A stretch of 64,000 bases of DNA from Okapia johnstoni (Eukaryota > Chordata > Mammalia > Artiodactyla > Giraffidae): NCBI GenBank assembly GCA_024291935.2, contig CM044309.1, positions 98,109,628-98,173,627 of the forward strand, written 5' to 3'. The position numbers and the translations under genes were made by a program. The notes under the pieces are model-generated. The model made no database searches. It was not told where the DNA came from and saw only the letters and a list, made by a program, of their open reading frames with translations. How positions within the stretch are numbered: position 1 is the stretch's first letter; the number at the start of each line of letters is the position of its first letter. Positions 33,441 through 44,905 of the stretch are shown here, one piece after another.

Positions 33441-33870
33441 GAACCAGATGTTACCTCCTTCCTGTAGCAGCATTAGTGGTCTCTCAGGCCAGGATAAGGA
33501 AGGGCCTGTGGACAGGTTCACAGAAACTAGGCATTGTGAAAACATCAGGATGCACTAGTGTTTATACAATATTCAATATTTCTTAGGCTATTAATGCACC
33601 AATAAAATAATTTATTTGAAAGAAAATTTAAAGTCCTGTCGTGCTACCACAGAAGTATAGTCAATCTTCCTTCTCTAAAATAGAAATTGGATTAGAATTG
33701 TTTAATACTCAGCAAATTCTTGTGGCAAAGTTAACTTAAGTATGACAAAATAAGGACACTTCAGATTCTTCCTAAACAATGAACATCACTTTTTTTTTTC
33801 CCCCAAGAGAACTAAGATCATTTTGCTGAAATAGACATTGCCTTCCAAAGAGTCAGACTTAGTATAATGT

Positions 33871-33992
33871 AACCCACTCCAGTATTCTTGCCTGGAGAAT
33901 CCCAGGGATGGGGGAGCCTGGTGGGTAGCCGTCTATGGGGTGGCACAGGGTCGGACACGACTGAAGAGCCTTAGCAGCAGCAGCAACAGCAG
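33871..33992 (+). mobile_element. Bov-A monomer SINE
   Basis: From 'aacccactccagtattcttg' through 'cggacacgactgaagagcc' to an (agc)n-like tail with one 'aac' interruption. The 5' monomer of the dimer is missing. Confidence 0.88.
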
Positions 33993-34462
33993 CTTTAGGA
34001 ATGGAGAACTGCAAAATTTCAGCGTGAATATATTTTTGTGTTTATTTGCCATGATCTCACCCTTTCTTTGTGCCTACCATGACATTCTGGCACAAGTATA
34101 CAGCTATCTTCAGTAGGATATGAAAAGATGAAGGAGAAACCCAGTCTCTTCAACCTACCATTATCTACAGATAGATCTAATGAATGTTTGCCAGATTTCC
34201 TAATTGGCTTAGAAGCACAAGAAAAAATTTGAAGCTCAGGTTCTATGGAGGAGGTGCCCAGATAGGAAAGGAATTAGCAACCACTTTCTTCTTGATAGCT
34301 GTACTTGGAATACTCTGAGTCTGCCCTCTCTGTTCATACCAACTCTTATTTGAATGAACTTAATACAGATGAAGAAATATCACAAAAAGTAACAAAGAGT
34401 AATAAGCCAAGCATAGTGCATTTTTGAAAGAAGTAAATAAAACACAAGTAAGTGATGAATTT
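33993..34462. other. Unique DNA
   Basis: About 470 bp, no repeat or gene recognised. Confidence 0.4.
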
Positions 34463-34470
34463 AGATCAGA

Positions 34471-34582
34471 CATTGTGTGGTCCTGCAAGGGATCTTTTTG
34501 ACCCAGGGATCGAACCCATGTCTCTTACATCTCCTGCACTGGCAGGTGGGTTCTTCACCACTAGCACAACCTGGGAAAGCCC
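34471..34582 (-). mobile_element. Bov-tA head without its 3' body
   Basis: Contains only the tRNA-like half in antisense: 'gacccagggatcgaaccc' (inverse B box intact) to 'tcaccactagcacaacctgg'. The Bov-A body and tail are missing, yet 8-bp direct repeats agatcaga flank it (34463-34470 and 34583-34590). Confidence 0.8.
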
Positions 34583-34726
34583 AGATCAGATGTTAGGTCC
34601 TGAAAATACAATTACTTTATGAAAAATTAATATTAAATATCAGAATGGAAAATATAGAAAGTCATCCATCCCAGACATATCTACATGCTTATTTGGTGCT
34701 TTGCCAAATTGTGTCTTGGAGGAAAA

Positions 34727-34804
34727 ATAGCATTTATTTTCTCAATACACTAATTCAATTAAAAAATAACATTTATTTTCTCACTATACTAATTTGATTA
34801 AGAA
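34727..34804. repeat. 39-bp tandem duplication
   Basis: 'catttattttctca' starts at 34731 and again at 34770. Both copies end 'actaatt(c/t)(a/g)attaa'. A few substitutions separate them. Confidence 0.85.
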
Positions 34805-36945
34805 TAAACTGTTGTATTTCTCACATGATTTCTGGTGAATTTTGAAAATTCAAAAAAGTCATGTGGATATTTAAAACAGAGATAAAGTATTTATTTATTT
34901 CACCTGTAGTCTTTCCTTTATCAATATGACATAACTTTATCCTAAAACTCTGAGTTCTCGAAAATATTGGAATTACTCAAGGGAAATGAGCTTGCCTTTT
35001 TGGGTAGAAATTTCCACATAATTTACTAGTGAAAGAGCATTTTGTTTGAATTGTTAAATATAATAGGTGCTGCCAAGAAAGAACAGGGTTTCAGGCAAGA
35101 GGAATCATTCCTGACAGTTCAGCTCCCCATAAATTTAAACATATGCTGTCAGATTAAACTAAATGTTTTTAATCATCAACCTTTGTCTAGGTGATACTAT
35201 GCCTTGAGCAGGTGGTTCAGGAACAGATTTTCCAAGCAACACTGGAAAACATTATTTTCCAGCAATAATGCATAATTGTTACATCATTAATTACTGTGCC
35301 TGTCAGCACTGTAATACTGTCACTTATGGCATTTAGGTTCAGCTTTGTGATTAATTTTACTCTTCCATCTCAAATTTATGGCCAGAAAGCTCTGAAGTCT
35401 GTTTGGTATAATTAGCAGCAGTGCCCACTTGTTCTGGAAGAGACTATTTATTAAATGTGTTCATTCCTTGTTCAAGATGACATCATTTATCTCTTTCCCA
35501 AATACATACACATTCACACACATACTCACACTTTCCCCCTTAATATTCACCCTTTCTATTATTTTGCTTTAGAATTTCATAAGTTTGGAGAAAGAGATTC
35601 AAAGGTTGTATGTGTTACAGTCTGTGCTCTAATAGAATTCTGGAATATTCCATTACAAACGCTATTTGTTCCTTAGGGCATTGACACATACAATTTTCTT
35701 AAGTGTTCTGAGAGTCATGCAGGTGAGAAGAATGTCAGGTCACAGGCAACGCCAGTCTTAAAATATCCTTTCTCAGTCATTCTTGTTGACACACATTCAT
35801 CAGCTTTGTCATGCACCACAAATCATAATACTGCATTATTTATGTTTCAAACAAGGATTTCCGTTTCAACTCTCTAATTCAGGAAAGTCCAATTCTACAT
35901 GCAACATCCCAAAGAGATTGGAATTCTAGGAAATAATGAGATGCCAGGATATCAGCTAATCTAACAGTTTTTATTTATTTAACCAGCTTCAAAATGTCAA
36001 GCTTGACTTGCCATTTCCCATAAAATTTAACTCCATAAATTAGACATTATCCATGTTTACCTTGCTTTTATATATTTTTATTACTATTGCAATTATAATA
36101 CTTATAAATAAGTATTTACTTTGGTGCCTCCACCACACTGTCATTTTCATTGTAATGTCAGTGTTATTTAAAAATATTGTGTACTATGACTCATAATAGA
36201 GTACAGACACAGGCTCCCTCATTTGTGAGTGGTGATTAGGACAGCAAGTTTTAAAGCATTTAAATAGATCAGATGATTTCAGAGAATAAGTCAATAATTC
36301 TCATGTTCCTACAGTTTGTAAATGACCAGTGTTGATTCATCATTGTTCCTTCAAATTTTTCAAACTAAAGACATAAAATGTTTTACATATGAAAGTATTC
36401 CCTTTATCATCCTACTTTCTGCCTGAAATCTCGTGTTATAAGTTATATGCATTTCATATTTATTAAATATTATGAAACTAAAGGAGAGAAAATTTAACTT
36501 GGCTTAACTGTGAGAAAATTACATGCTCTTCATATGCAATGTCTTGAGTGACTCATCAAAACATCTATGTATCCAGATTTAAAAGAATTTTATGTCAAGA
36601 ACACAAGATTTGAGTTATGGTTTAACCAGTAGTAAATTATAGTAAATACCATGGCATTGTTTTCCAAGTTCAAATCTTTATAAATGTGAAACAAAAGTGG
36701 ATAATGCACCATAATTTTTAAAGTACTAAAAGAGTAGTATTTTCCTAGTAATTTCCTGATATAACCAAAAGTTATTTTAGCAATAAAATAAAATTTAGGA
36801 CAAATAAATTATCATAGTTTTTTGGATACCTTCCTTTTCCATATTTCCAAGAATGAGTATAAATGTATTCACAAAATAAAAAAAAATAGTGCCTAGATAC
36901 AGCTATATTTTTACATATGACCCACTATCACTTTCCATTTATTAC
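34805..36945. other. Unique DNA with a conserved-element-like core
   Basis: No transposon seen in about 2.1 kb. 35100-35440 carries TAATTA at 35288-35293 and 35409-35414 and an octamer-like atgcataat at 35268-35276, with few homopolymers. This composition is typical of developmental enhancers, but homology cannot be tested here. A CA-rich patch lies at 35504-35535. Confidence 0.4.
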
Positions 36946-36949
36946 TTTT

Positions 36950-37535
36950 TAAAATATTTATTTATTTTTGATTGATTGATGATTGCTTTACAATATTGAT
37001 TTGCTTTCTGTCATACATCAACATGAATTAACCATAGGTATACATATGTCCCCTCCTTCTCTAATCTCCCTCCTACCTCCCACTTATTTCCAACCCTCTA
37101 GATTATTACAGAGTCCCAGTTTGAGTTTCCTGAGTCATACAGCAAATTGCCATTGATTATCTATTTACACATGTTGGTGTATATGCTTCCATGCTACTCT
37201 CTCCATTCATTTCACCCTCTCCCCCTTCTCCCTCACCTTTGTCCATAAGTCTGTTCTCTGTGTCTGTGTCTCCATTTCATCTCTGCCAACAGGTTCGTCG
37301 GTGCTATCCTTCTAGATTCCATATATATGTATTAATATACAATATTTGTTTTTCTCTTTCTGACTTACTTCACTCTGTATAATAGGTTCTAGGTTCATCC
37401 ACCTCATTAGTACTGACTTAAATGTGTTCCTTTTTATGGCTGAGTAGTATTGCATTGTATATATGTTCTGCAGCTTCTTTATCCATTCATCTGTCCATCT
37501 ATTTTTATATACAGGCATTCTACTGCTTCCAGTAT
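36950..37535 (-). mobile_element. LINE-1 3' end with the last part of ORF2, minus
   Basis: Plus strand begins after A/T-rich tail with 'tgattgctttacaatattga' (antisense L1 3' end). It continues through the 3' UTR ('aaattgccattgattatcta', 'ctctgccaacaggttcgtcg') into ORF2. 5'-truncated near 37535 at 'atatacaggcattctactgc'. Confidence 0.85.
37312..37518 (-). pseudogene. L1 ORF2p C-terminal remnant
   Basis: A 68-codon open frame ending at the natural ORF2 stop. It contains 'NIYTMQYYSAIKRNTFKSV' and 'LMRWMNLEPIIQSEVSQKEK', and ends '...HIYGI', all diagnostic of the ORF2p C-terminus, which lies beyond the cysteine-rich domain. The endonuclease and reverse-transcriptase domains are absent because the insertion is 5'-truncated, so no activity is expected. 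The M at the start is chance. The frame is intact by luck or relative youth. Confidence 0.88.
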
Positions 37536-37579
37536 TTTAATGCCCACCAAATATAAAATTACAGTTTTATTTTGGTTTG

Positions 37580-37854
37580 CTGCTGCTGCTGCTAAGTCGC
37601 TTCAGTTGTGTCCGACTATGTGCGACCCCACAGATGGCAGCCCACCAGGCTCCCCCGTCCCTGGGATTCTCCAGGCAAGAATACTTGAGTGGGCTGCCAC
37701 TTCCTTCTCCAATGCACAGAAGTGAAAATTGAAAGTGAAGTCGCTCAGTCGTGTCCGACTCTTTGCGACCCCATGGACTGCAGCCCACCAGGCTCCTATG
37801 TCCATGGGATTTTCCAGGCAAGAATACTGGAGTGGGGTGCCATTGCCTTCTCCA
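37580..37854 (-). mobile_element. Bov-A2 SINE, full dimer
   Basis: Antisense (gct)n tail, monomer, linker 'gtgaaaattgaaagtgaagt', second monomer to 'gtgccattgccttctcca'. Perfect 13-bp duplication ttattttggtttg at 37567-37579 and 37855-37867. It inserted just 5' of the L1 fragment. Confidence 0.96.
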
Positions 37855-37867
37855 TTATTTTGGTTTG

Positions 37868-39408
37868 AAGATTAGATAATAGTTTATATTTTGAAACTGT
37901 GATGTTACAGATGATAAAATGATTTACTTGTGTTCTCATGTATTTAGACGTAGATTTCCTTTCCTGCAATGAGCTTCAGACGTACATTTCATTACGACTA
38001 ACCAGACAATCAAAACATTGTACTTTTGGATCCTGATCCTATCATTTTTTTGTTTACTCAGATAGTATTAGATTACAAAGTCAGATAACGTTTTCTCCTA
38101 ATTTCTCCTTTTTGTTTTTATGAATATCATTTTCACTGCTTACAAAATAAGAAACCAACTCTTATTTTTGTACCACTGAACTTCCCCATTATAATTATCC
38201 TCAATATCATTGGCATAATTAGGTTATTGACCCTTGTTCGTTTTGTGCCCTCTCTCTTTTAATTCGGGTTGCTGCAGGTTATATTGTATATATGTAAATT
38301 AAAACCTAGACTAGGTTGTTTTCCAGATAGATTTTATTTGTGTTCTTTATGGCAATGATCATCACTCTACTGTTATATCCTGAGAGTCACTTCCAATATA
38401 TACAGACTCCAGTACTATAGTGGATTCCTAAATGCTCTGGGAGGAATCATTTACTTCCCCTTTGCAGTGGCTGGCCATGCAGTCCTAGTGAAATCAATCT
38501 GTGTGCTGTAAGTAAATTGTTAATAAACACACTCACTTATTGGCATCAGCCACAAGCACAGATAAAATCCCCAGCCAATTATTCCACCATTCTAGGAATT
38601 GGGTAGTTGATTTGCAGTCAGATATACTATCTTGATATCTAGGTTCTCCTTGGGAATACTTCATAAACTACACGTATATCGCCCCATCATAGAAAAACCA
38701 CGGGGCAAGTGGAAAGGCTCTCTTCTATGCAAAGTCAACGGGCAAGATGCAAGACCTTAAATTTTCCCCTCCTTCAAAATATGGAGCATTTGCTCCCAAT
38801 AAAACAGGTTATTTAAAAAAGAAAGAAAGAACAAAGCTACGTGTGTAAGCAGCATACTTAAAAAGGGGCAAGGAAAAAACACCTGTCCCTCTCTTCTCTC
38901 TCCTTCCCTCCCTCTTCCTTCTCTCTTCTTTTGCTTCTAATTACACCTGTAATAAGATGGACAATCACATTCACCAGAACACCAGGAGATTATCCCTTGA
39001 GAGCCCAGCCAGCCAGGGGTATAGAGCACTGGTATATACGACTTTGAGAAGGAGCAGGAATCTGATCAGAAGGTGCAGTTGAGAGAAGAGCTTGGTAGTG
39101 AGTAGACTGTATGCAGAGAGGGAGAATGATGAAGGGAGAAATATTTAAAATGCAATGTAAATTTTTCTTGGAAAGTGTGCTGAATTTAGATATACATGTG
39201 CTAATCATTTGCAGTATTGTAAAAACATTGTCTATATAATATTGATTCTTTGTAACATTCTAGGCTTCCTTTGCAGATGGTCTACCACATACTCGACTCT
39301 GTGTGTATGTGCTTGCATACATATGTATGTGAATATTCCATGTGATCCCAAAAGAATAGCTATTCTTGACTTTGAAGTATGTGTGTGTGTGTATTCTTAA
39401 ATATTACG
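37868..39408. other. Unique DNA with a pyrimidine tract
   Basis: About 1.5 kb with no transposon recognised. 38885-38937 is pyrimidine-rich (CTCTCTTCTC-type). GT-rich words occur near 39300-39392. No gene. Confidence 0.4.
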
Positions 39409-39625
39409 CAAGTGCTCAGTTGCTAAGTCTTGTCTGACTCTTTGCAACCCCATGGACTGTAGCCCACCAGGTTTCTCTGTCCATGGAATTCTCCAGGCAA
39501 GAATGCTGAAGTGGGTTGTCATTTCCTTCTCCAGGGGATCTTTCTGACCCAGGTATGGAACCCACATCTCTTGTGTCTCCTGAATTAGCAGGTAGATTCT
39601 TTACCATTGCACCACCTAGGAAGCT
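39409..39625 (-). mobile_element. Bov-tA SINE
   Basis: Antisense from 'agtgctcagttgctaagtct' to the inverse head 'ccattgcaccacctaggaag'. The head carries the extended 'atctcttgtgtctcctg' variant. Confidence 0.9.
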
Positions 39626-39689
39626 TCATTCTTCTAGCTAGCCCAAGCTTAATTTCTTATTCAAATCTAATATACCTTTACAAGTTAAA

Positions 39690-40198
39690 TATAATGGTAA
39701 TCGCTTAGTATTTGAAAGGGGTGTTGAAATTTCCCACTGTACATTTTGATATAGTTCTGGCTTCTTTAAGTTGGAATTTTTGCTTTTTTAATTCTGGGCT
39801 ATACATTTAGAGACATACGTATAAGACCATGATCTACTTTTCCTTTTATCACTGTGTAATGCTTCTCTTTATCCCTTGTGATGTTTATATATTCACTTTT
39901 GAATCTAAAGCTTTTTTGGTACCGATTTTAGTATCTTTTAATTTAGGTGTAGTGTTTGCTTGTTCAAATAGGATTTTCTTAGCTAACTAGTATTAGATTG
40001 CATATTTGTATCCAACAAGAGGAGGTCTCACTCTTTCTCTCCTCTCTGTCTGTCTCTCTCTGGCTGAGTTGACATTAACATTTTTAGTATTTCTATAATA
40101 TTAGAAATTCTGCCATCTTATTTTGTGCTTACTGTTGTATCTTTTTCCTACCTTCTACTATATATGTCAAATTTTTGTTATACAGAATTTAATAATGT
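39690..40198 (-). mobile_element. LINE-1 ORF2-derived, minus, diverged
   Basis: Plus strand resembles antisense ORF2: 'tgttgaaatttcccactgt', 'ttttatcactgtgtaatgct', 'gatccctttagtatctttt'-like words and 'cttgtatccaacaagag'-type spacing. Heavily mutated; the right limit is set by the next SINE. Confidence 0.5.
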
Positions 40199-40208
40199 AT
40201 TAATAAAA

Positions 40209-40404
40209 GTGAAAGTTGAAAGTCTCTCAGTCATGTCCGACTCTTTGTGACCTTATGGACTATACAGTCCATGGAACTCTCCAGGCCAGAATACTGGAAT
40301 GGGCAGTCTTTCCCTTCTCCATGGAATCTTCCCAACTCAGGGATCCAACACAGGTCTCCCTCACTGCAGGCAAATTCTTTCCCAGCTGAGCCACAGGGAA
40401 GCCC
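40209..40404 (-). mobile_element. Bov-tA SINE
   Basis: Antisense copy starting in the 'gtgaaagttgaaagtc' linker type and ending at inverse head 'gctgagccacagggaagccc'. Flanks attaataaaa (40199-40208) and attattaaaa (40407-40416) are a duplication with one mismatch. Confidence 0.9.
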
Positions 40405-40416
40405 ATATTATTAAAA

Positions 40417-41374
40417 TCCACCCTTAATTTTGTCTACCAATTTTCTAAAGTTTCTCAATATCTATATGCTTCACTGATACACTGCAAGAATTTTAGCATA
40501 TTCTCAATTTTGCTGGATTTCCCAAAATCAACTTCAACCGGCAGAGTAGTTAAATTGAGGTTAAGGATAACTTTATTTAGCTTACAGATTTAGATGATAG
40601 TTTATCAAGCTATAAAATTACAAAGTTCTTTTTCTCTATCAATTTGAAGATATTAATAGTCACCTTGCATCCAGCAAACTGTTGAAAAGTCTGAAAATAA
40701 TCAATATTCTTGTTTCATAGTTAACTGCATTTTCAAAGTTTTTGGAATGTATCTTTATTTTTAATCTTCTTAAATTTCCCAATAATACTTCTATAATGTA
40801 TGTTTTCTTTTTATTTTTTCAAACATCATTTCAAGCCTCTAAATAAAATTTAGTTGAGACCCTGTATCTCTCTTTAATTCAAGGAAATAATTCTTAAATA
40901 TTTTCTCTTGCTTATTATTTTTTTCTCCTTTGAGATTTCCATTATAAATATATGGATGTCTGCTTGCTTTCTCTGCACTTTTTAAATCTCTTATCTCACT
41001 TTTAAAAATCTATTTCTTTTAGACATTTTCCAAGAGAGTGCTGGGGTTGATCTTCCTCTCCAGTAAACTGAGGTACAACCCACTATATACTTTAACCATC
41101 CACAAACATACATATGTATTTACATAATATATACCGTATACCATGATTTCAGTATGCACATATTTTCATTCAGTTCTCTAAAACTGTTTAGTAAAATGTT
41201 TTAAATTGCTGTGAAATCTTGGTACTCTTACATATGCCTTGAAACAACATTTTGCAGGCTAAGGATTCTAAAAAGATCAATATATAATCATGGGTTATGG
41301 ACAACTTTTATCTAAATATGTTTAAAAGAGATTTATTAGTGAATATATAATAAAAACTCTAAAAAACATGCGTT
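40417..41374. other. AT-rich DNA, perhaps partly LINE relict
   Basis: No confident assignment. Some words recall antisense L1, but not enough to place it. No gene. Confidence 0.35.
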
Positions 41375-41382
41375 AAAGATCA

Positions 41383-41876
41383 GCATATTAAAAAGCAGGG
41401 ACATTAATTTGTCAACAAAGGTCCATCTAGTTAAAGCTATGGTTTTTCCAGTAGTCATGTATGGATGTGAGAGTTGGACCATAAGGAAAGCTGAGTGCCG
41501 AAGAATTGATGCTTTTGAACTGTGGTGTTGGAGAAGACTCTTGAGAGTCCGTTGGCCTGCATGGAGATCAAAGCAGTCGGTTCTTAAGGAAATCAGCAAT
41601 GAATAGTCATTGGAAGGACTGATCCTGAAGCTGAAACTCCAACACTTTGGCCCCCTGATGTGAAGAACCGACTCATTGGAAAAGACCCTGATGTGGAAAA
41701 GATTGAGACAGGAGGAGAAGGGGACGATACTGGATGAGATGATTGGATGGTATCACTGACTCGATGGACATGAGTTTGAGCAAGGTTCAGGAGTTGGTGA
41801 TGGGCTGGGAAGCCTGGTGTGCTGCAGTCCATGGGGTCACAAAGAGTCGGACATGACTGAGCGACTGAACTGACTG
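41383..41876 (+). mobile_element. BovB LINE, 3' 0.5 kb
   Basis: Sense BovB from 'gcatattaaaaagcaggg' to 'gagcgactgaactgactg'. Duplication aaagatca at 41375-41382 and 41877-41884. The open frame 41409-41606 reads the conserved C-terminal segment 'MVFPVVMYGCESWTIRKAE' and is then broken by an in-frame stop. The reverse-transcriptase core was not inserted. Confidence 0.93.
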
Positions 41877-41884
41877 AAAGATCA

Positions 41885-43186
41885 ATACATAGCATTTTTG
41901 TCTTATGAGAAAAATACTGGAACATTCCACAATTGAAGATGACTTGTTTCTTTAAATTCTGGCTTCCTCCTCATACTTCCAATATAATCATTTAATTCTA
42001 AGAAAGTTTATTTTAAATTCCCATTGTGTCTGGTCCATCAATTTGTTTTCTTTTTCCATACATGGTTCAGTTTTCTTTCTGAGATTCATCAGCCACATAA
42101 GCATTTGTACCTGTAAGGAGAAATAGAAAATCAATATCTTAACTTGTACTCCTCCAAGGAAAGAGCTTGGAGCATTCCTTAGAGGAAGAAGGGGAGAGGG
42201 AGGTGAAGAGCATGCATCAGGACAGAGAGCCTTGTAGGTAACTAACTGAGCTTACTCACTCTCTACATTCCCTGACACCTAACGAGGCAAAACTGCACTG
42301 CAGAGAACCTTCCAGAAACTACTCCTAAGCAACTGGTCTTTGATAGAGTTCCCTCTGTCTGTTGTACTTTACTAGCTTAGTGACTGGGACTTGAGGGGAG
42401 GTTGGGTTGACATGAGGTAGGACTCGCATTCAGCTATTGTACCTCATGACAACTATACCAACTGGGAAAAAATTTGAAATAATTGCTACTGTGAGACCCT
42501 ATTTGCACCTTTCAACTCAGAAATCGCTCTACCATCCAATAAGAGATCTTGGCTGGTTCAGAAACAATCTGTATGAGCACCACTCCATGATGCCGCCTGT
42601 ATCAGTCAGGAATAGGGTGTGGCGCACTTCTACAGGGGTTACCACTATAGTCACTGTTCATTCTGACAGGTCACTGTTTGTCATGACTGTGCCTTAACAG
42701 TTATTAAATATTTTGGCTGTGTAAGTGGAGGAAACATTTAGGGCTGTGCTCCTATCTGTGCTTGTTACTGTAGGCTCCTTATCCCAGCCAGACTACGACG
42801 TGACCTCCCAAATTACCAACTGGCTTGAAGTCGTCAGTGGCAAGGAATGGTTTCAGAGAGAGATGCTGTGCTATCACACGGAGGATCTTGAATGTGTTAA
42901 GAAACTCAAATTGGATTATTCACGTCAGAGATTTCAAAAGCATTCTCTATGCAGCCCTGTAAGATGATAACAGCAAATCTTAAAAGGGGGCTCTGTGATC
43001 ATAGATGGTGAGCAAATGCTCAAGCCAGAGAACACAAATATAAGCAAGTGTTCTAAGTGCCAGACTTCCTAAGTTGTCATAAATTAATACGTATCTTGAC
43101 TACCCAGAAAAGAAAAAGATCTAGTATTGAGCATTTTACAAATACATTTGTTTCTCTATCCATGTGTGCTCTTTAATGAGCATCAG
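41885..43186. other. Unassigned DNA with two coding-like short frames
   Basis: 42437-42697 and 42725-42967 are open on the plus strand and lie close together in a region of higher GC and few repeats. The second begins at an ATG-like position only by convention and includes 'WLEVVSGKEWFQREMLCYH'. I recognise no family, signal peptide or domain. An old LTR, DNA-transposon relict or exon remnant are all possible. Confidence 0.3.
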
Positions 43187-43197
43187 TGAACAACTTC

Positions 43198-43428
43198 TGG
43201 GGCTTCCCAGGTGGTGCTAGTGGTAAATATCCCACCTGCCAATGCAGGAGACAGAAGAGATGTGGGTTCCGTCGCTGGATCGGGAAGATTCCCTGGAGGA
43301 GGGCATGGCAAGCCACTCCAGTTATCCTGCCTGAAGAAGTCCATGGACAGAGAAGCCTGGGCGGTTACAGTCCATAGGGTCACACAGAGTCAGACACAAC
43401 TGAAGTGACTTAGTATGCATGCACACAA
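43198..43428 (+). mobile_element. Bov-tA SINE, extended-head subtype
   Basis: Head 'ggcttcccaggtggtgctag' with the longer 'agaagagatgtgggttccg' insert. Body 'aagccactccagttatcctg'. Perfect 11-bp duplication tgaacaacttc at 43187-43197 and 43429-43439. Confidence 0.95.
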
Positions 43429-43439
43429 TGAACAACTTC

Positions 43440-43890
43440 AGAGCTTTAGTATAGAGCAGCAATTTCTAGCACTTGGATATTGTGTGACTAGGGGAGAACA
43501 CATTGCTATGGACAATGAGGAATCATGAGGAAGGGAATCTCAGTTATAAATATATCACTCTGATGGTGTTTTGGAGACTGCAAATGAGGTAGAGAGGGAA
43601 GAGGAATGGGATTTTTATTGTGGAAGTCTCAAGTGGTATGAGGGACAAAACTAGCATCTCCAGCAACAGGGATGAAAAGAGAAAGTATCTGCCCATTCCA
43701 CACGGTTCTACTTTTAGTAATTTGCTGTCTCCTGGACTTTATCCCCCTGCCTGAAATCTTTCTATTTCCTGTCCTTGACACTAGTTATTGAGTTTCTAAG
43801 GAATAGAGACCCTCTTGTAAGTCTTATCCATAAAAACTTACACAGTGTCTGGACACAATAATCACTAAAAAACAATTGCTAAGAATGAAA
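43440..43890. other. Unique DNA
   Basis: About 450 bp, nothing recognised. Confidence 0.4.
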
Positions 43891-43891
43891 A

Positions 43892-44090
43892 GTCTTCCCT
43901 GGTGACTCAGTGGTAAAGAACCCGCCTGTCAATGCAGGAGATGCAGGTTCAATCCCTGTGTCAGGAAGATCCCCTGGAGAACTCATTCCAGTATTCTTGC
44001 CTGGGAAATCCCATGGACAGAGAAGCCTAGCAGGTTACAGTCAATGGGGTTGCAAAAGAGTGAGACACAATTTAGTGACTAAACAACAAT
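43892..44090 (+). mobile_element. Bov-tA SINE with internal deletion
   Basis: Head 'cttccctggtgactcagtgg', B box 'ggttcaatccc'. About 15 bases between 'cccctggaga' and 'actcattccag' are missing relative to other copies here. Tail 'ttagtgactaaacaacaat'. Confidence 0.9.
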
Positions 44091-44757
44091 GAATGAGATA
44101 ATAATTGTATGTTTAATATTGTGTCAATAAGAAAAGAGTATGTTACCTACAAGTTTATTTCTATTTCCAATATGAACATTTTTTCATTGAATTAAGTAAT
44201 CTACTAACTGCAAATCCCAATTCTGTTGGTTAGCTCTGATTAGAATTTGTGACATAGTAGGAGAGACATATAAGAAAAGAACCAACTGTAATTCAACAGC
44301 AACTCTATATGTATAATAATGGGAGCAAAAATCCAATTGTTATGAATTCAATACAGAGAAAGCACATCATTTTCACTTGCTTCAGAGAAGTGGTTTTTGA
44401 GTTTTTAGAGATTTAAATAACAAGTTTTTGAGATTTAAATAACAAGCAACTTGTTAGGAGATGATGTGCCCAACGGAAGTGCATGAACAAAATGATGGAG
44501 GCATGACAATGTGTGATATGTTTGAGCAGCTCAGTATGTCTGAGGCATAGAATCCATAAAGAATGCAGTGGAATCCGAGGCTGCAGAGTCTAGTTAGATA
44601 GGCTCCCAGGTGATCTGAATGCTCTTCTTAGAAGATGATATCTGTTGTTACACTCATGGGATAGAAAATGCCAATTCAAAACAGCTTCTGGCTTTTTTTC
44701 TTACTCCAAAAACAGTTCACATGGAAGACAGATTTTTAAAATGCACTATGGTTGTAA
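44091..44757. other. Unique DNA
   Basis: Contains the small duplication described at 44401-44446. No other element. Confidence 0.4.
44401..44446. repeat. 23-bp tandem duplication
   Basis: 'agatttaaataacaag' occurs at 44409-44424 and 44431-44446, each preceded by a 'gtttttgag'/'gtttttagag' word. Confidence 0.85.
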
Positions 44758-44905
44758 GAACATTGTATATAATGACTGCACTTTTATATAATATATAAAA
44801 TATATTTTACATACAAGTTATACATAAATGCATATATTATATATTACTATATCATGTATATTATATAAAATATAATATATATTATATATTTCCTATAGAT
44901 AGCTA
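44758..44905. repeat. (AT)-rich low-complexity tract
   Basis: Nearly pure A/T with many TATATA and ATATAA words and self-complementary stretches. Probably a decayed (TA)n. Confidence 0.8.
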
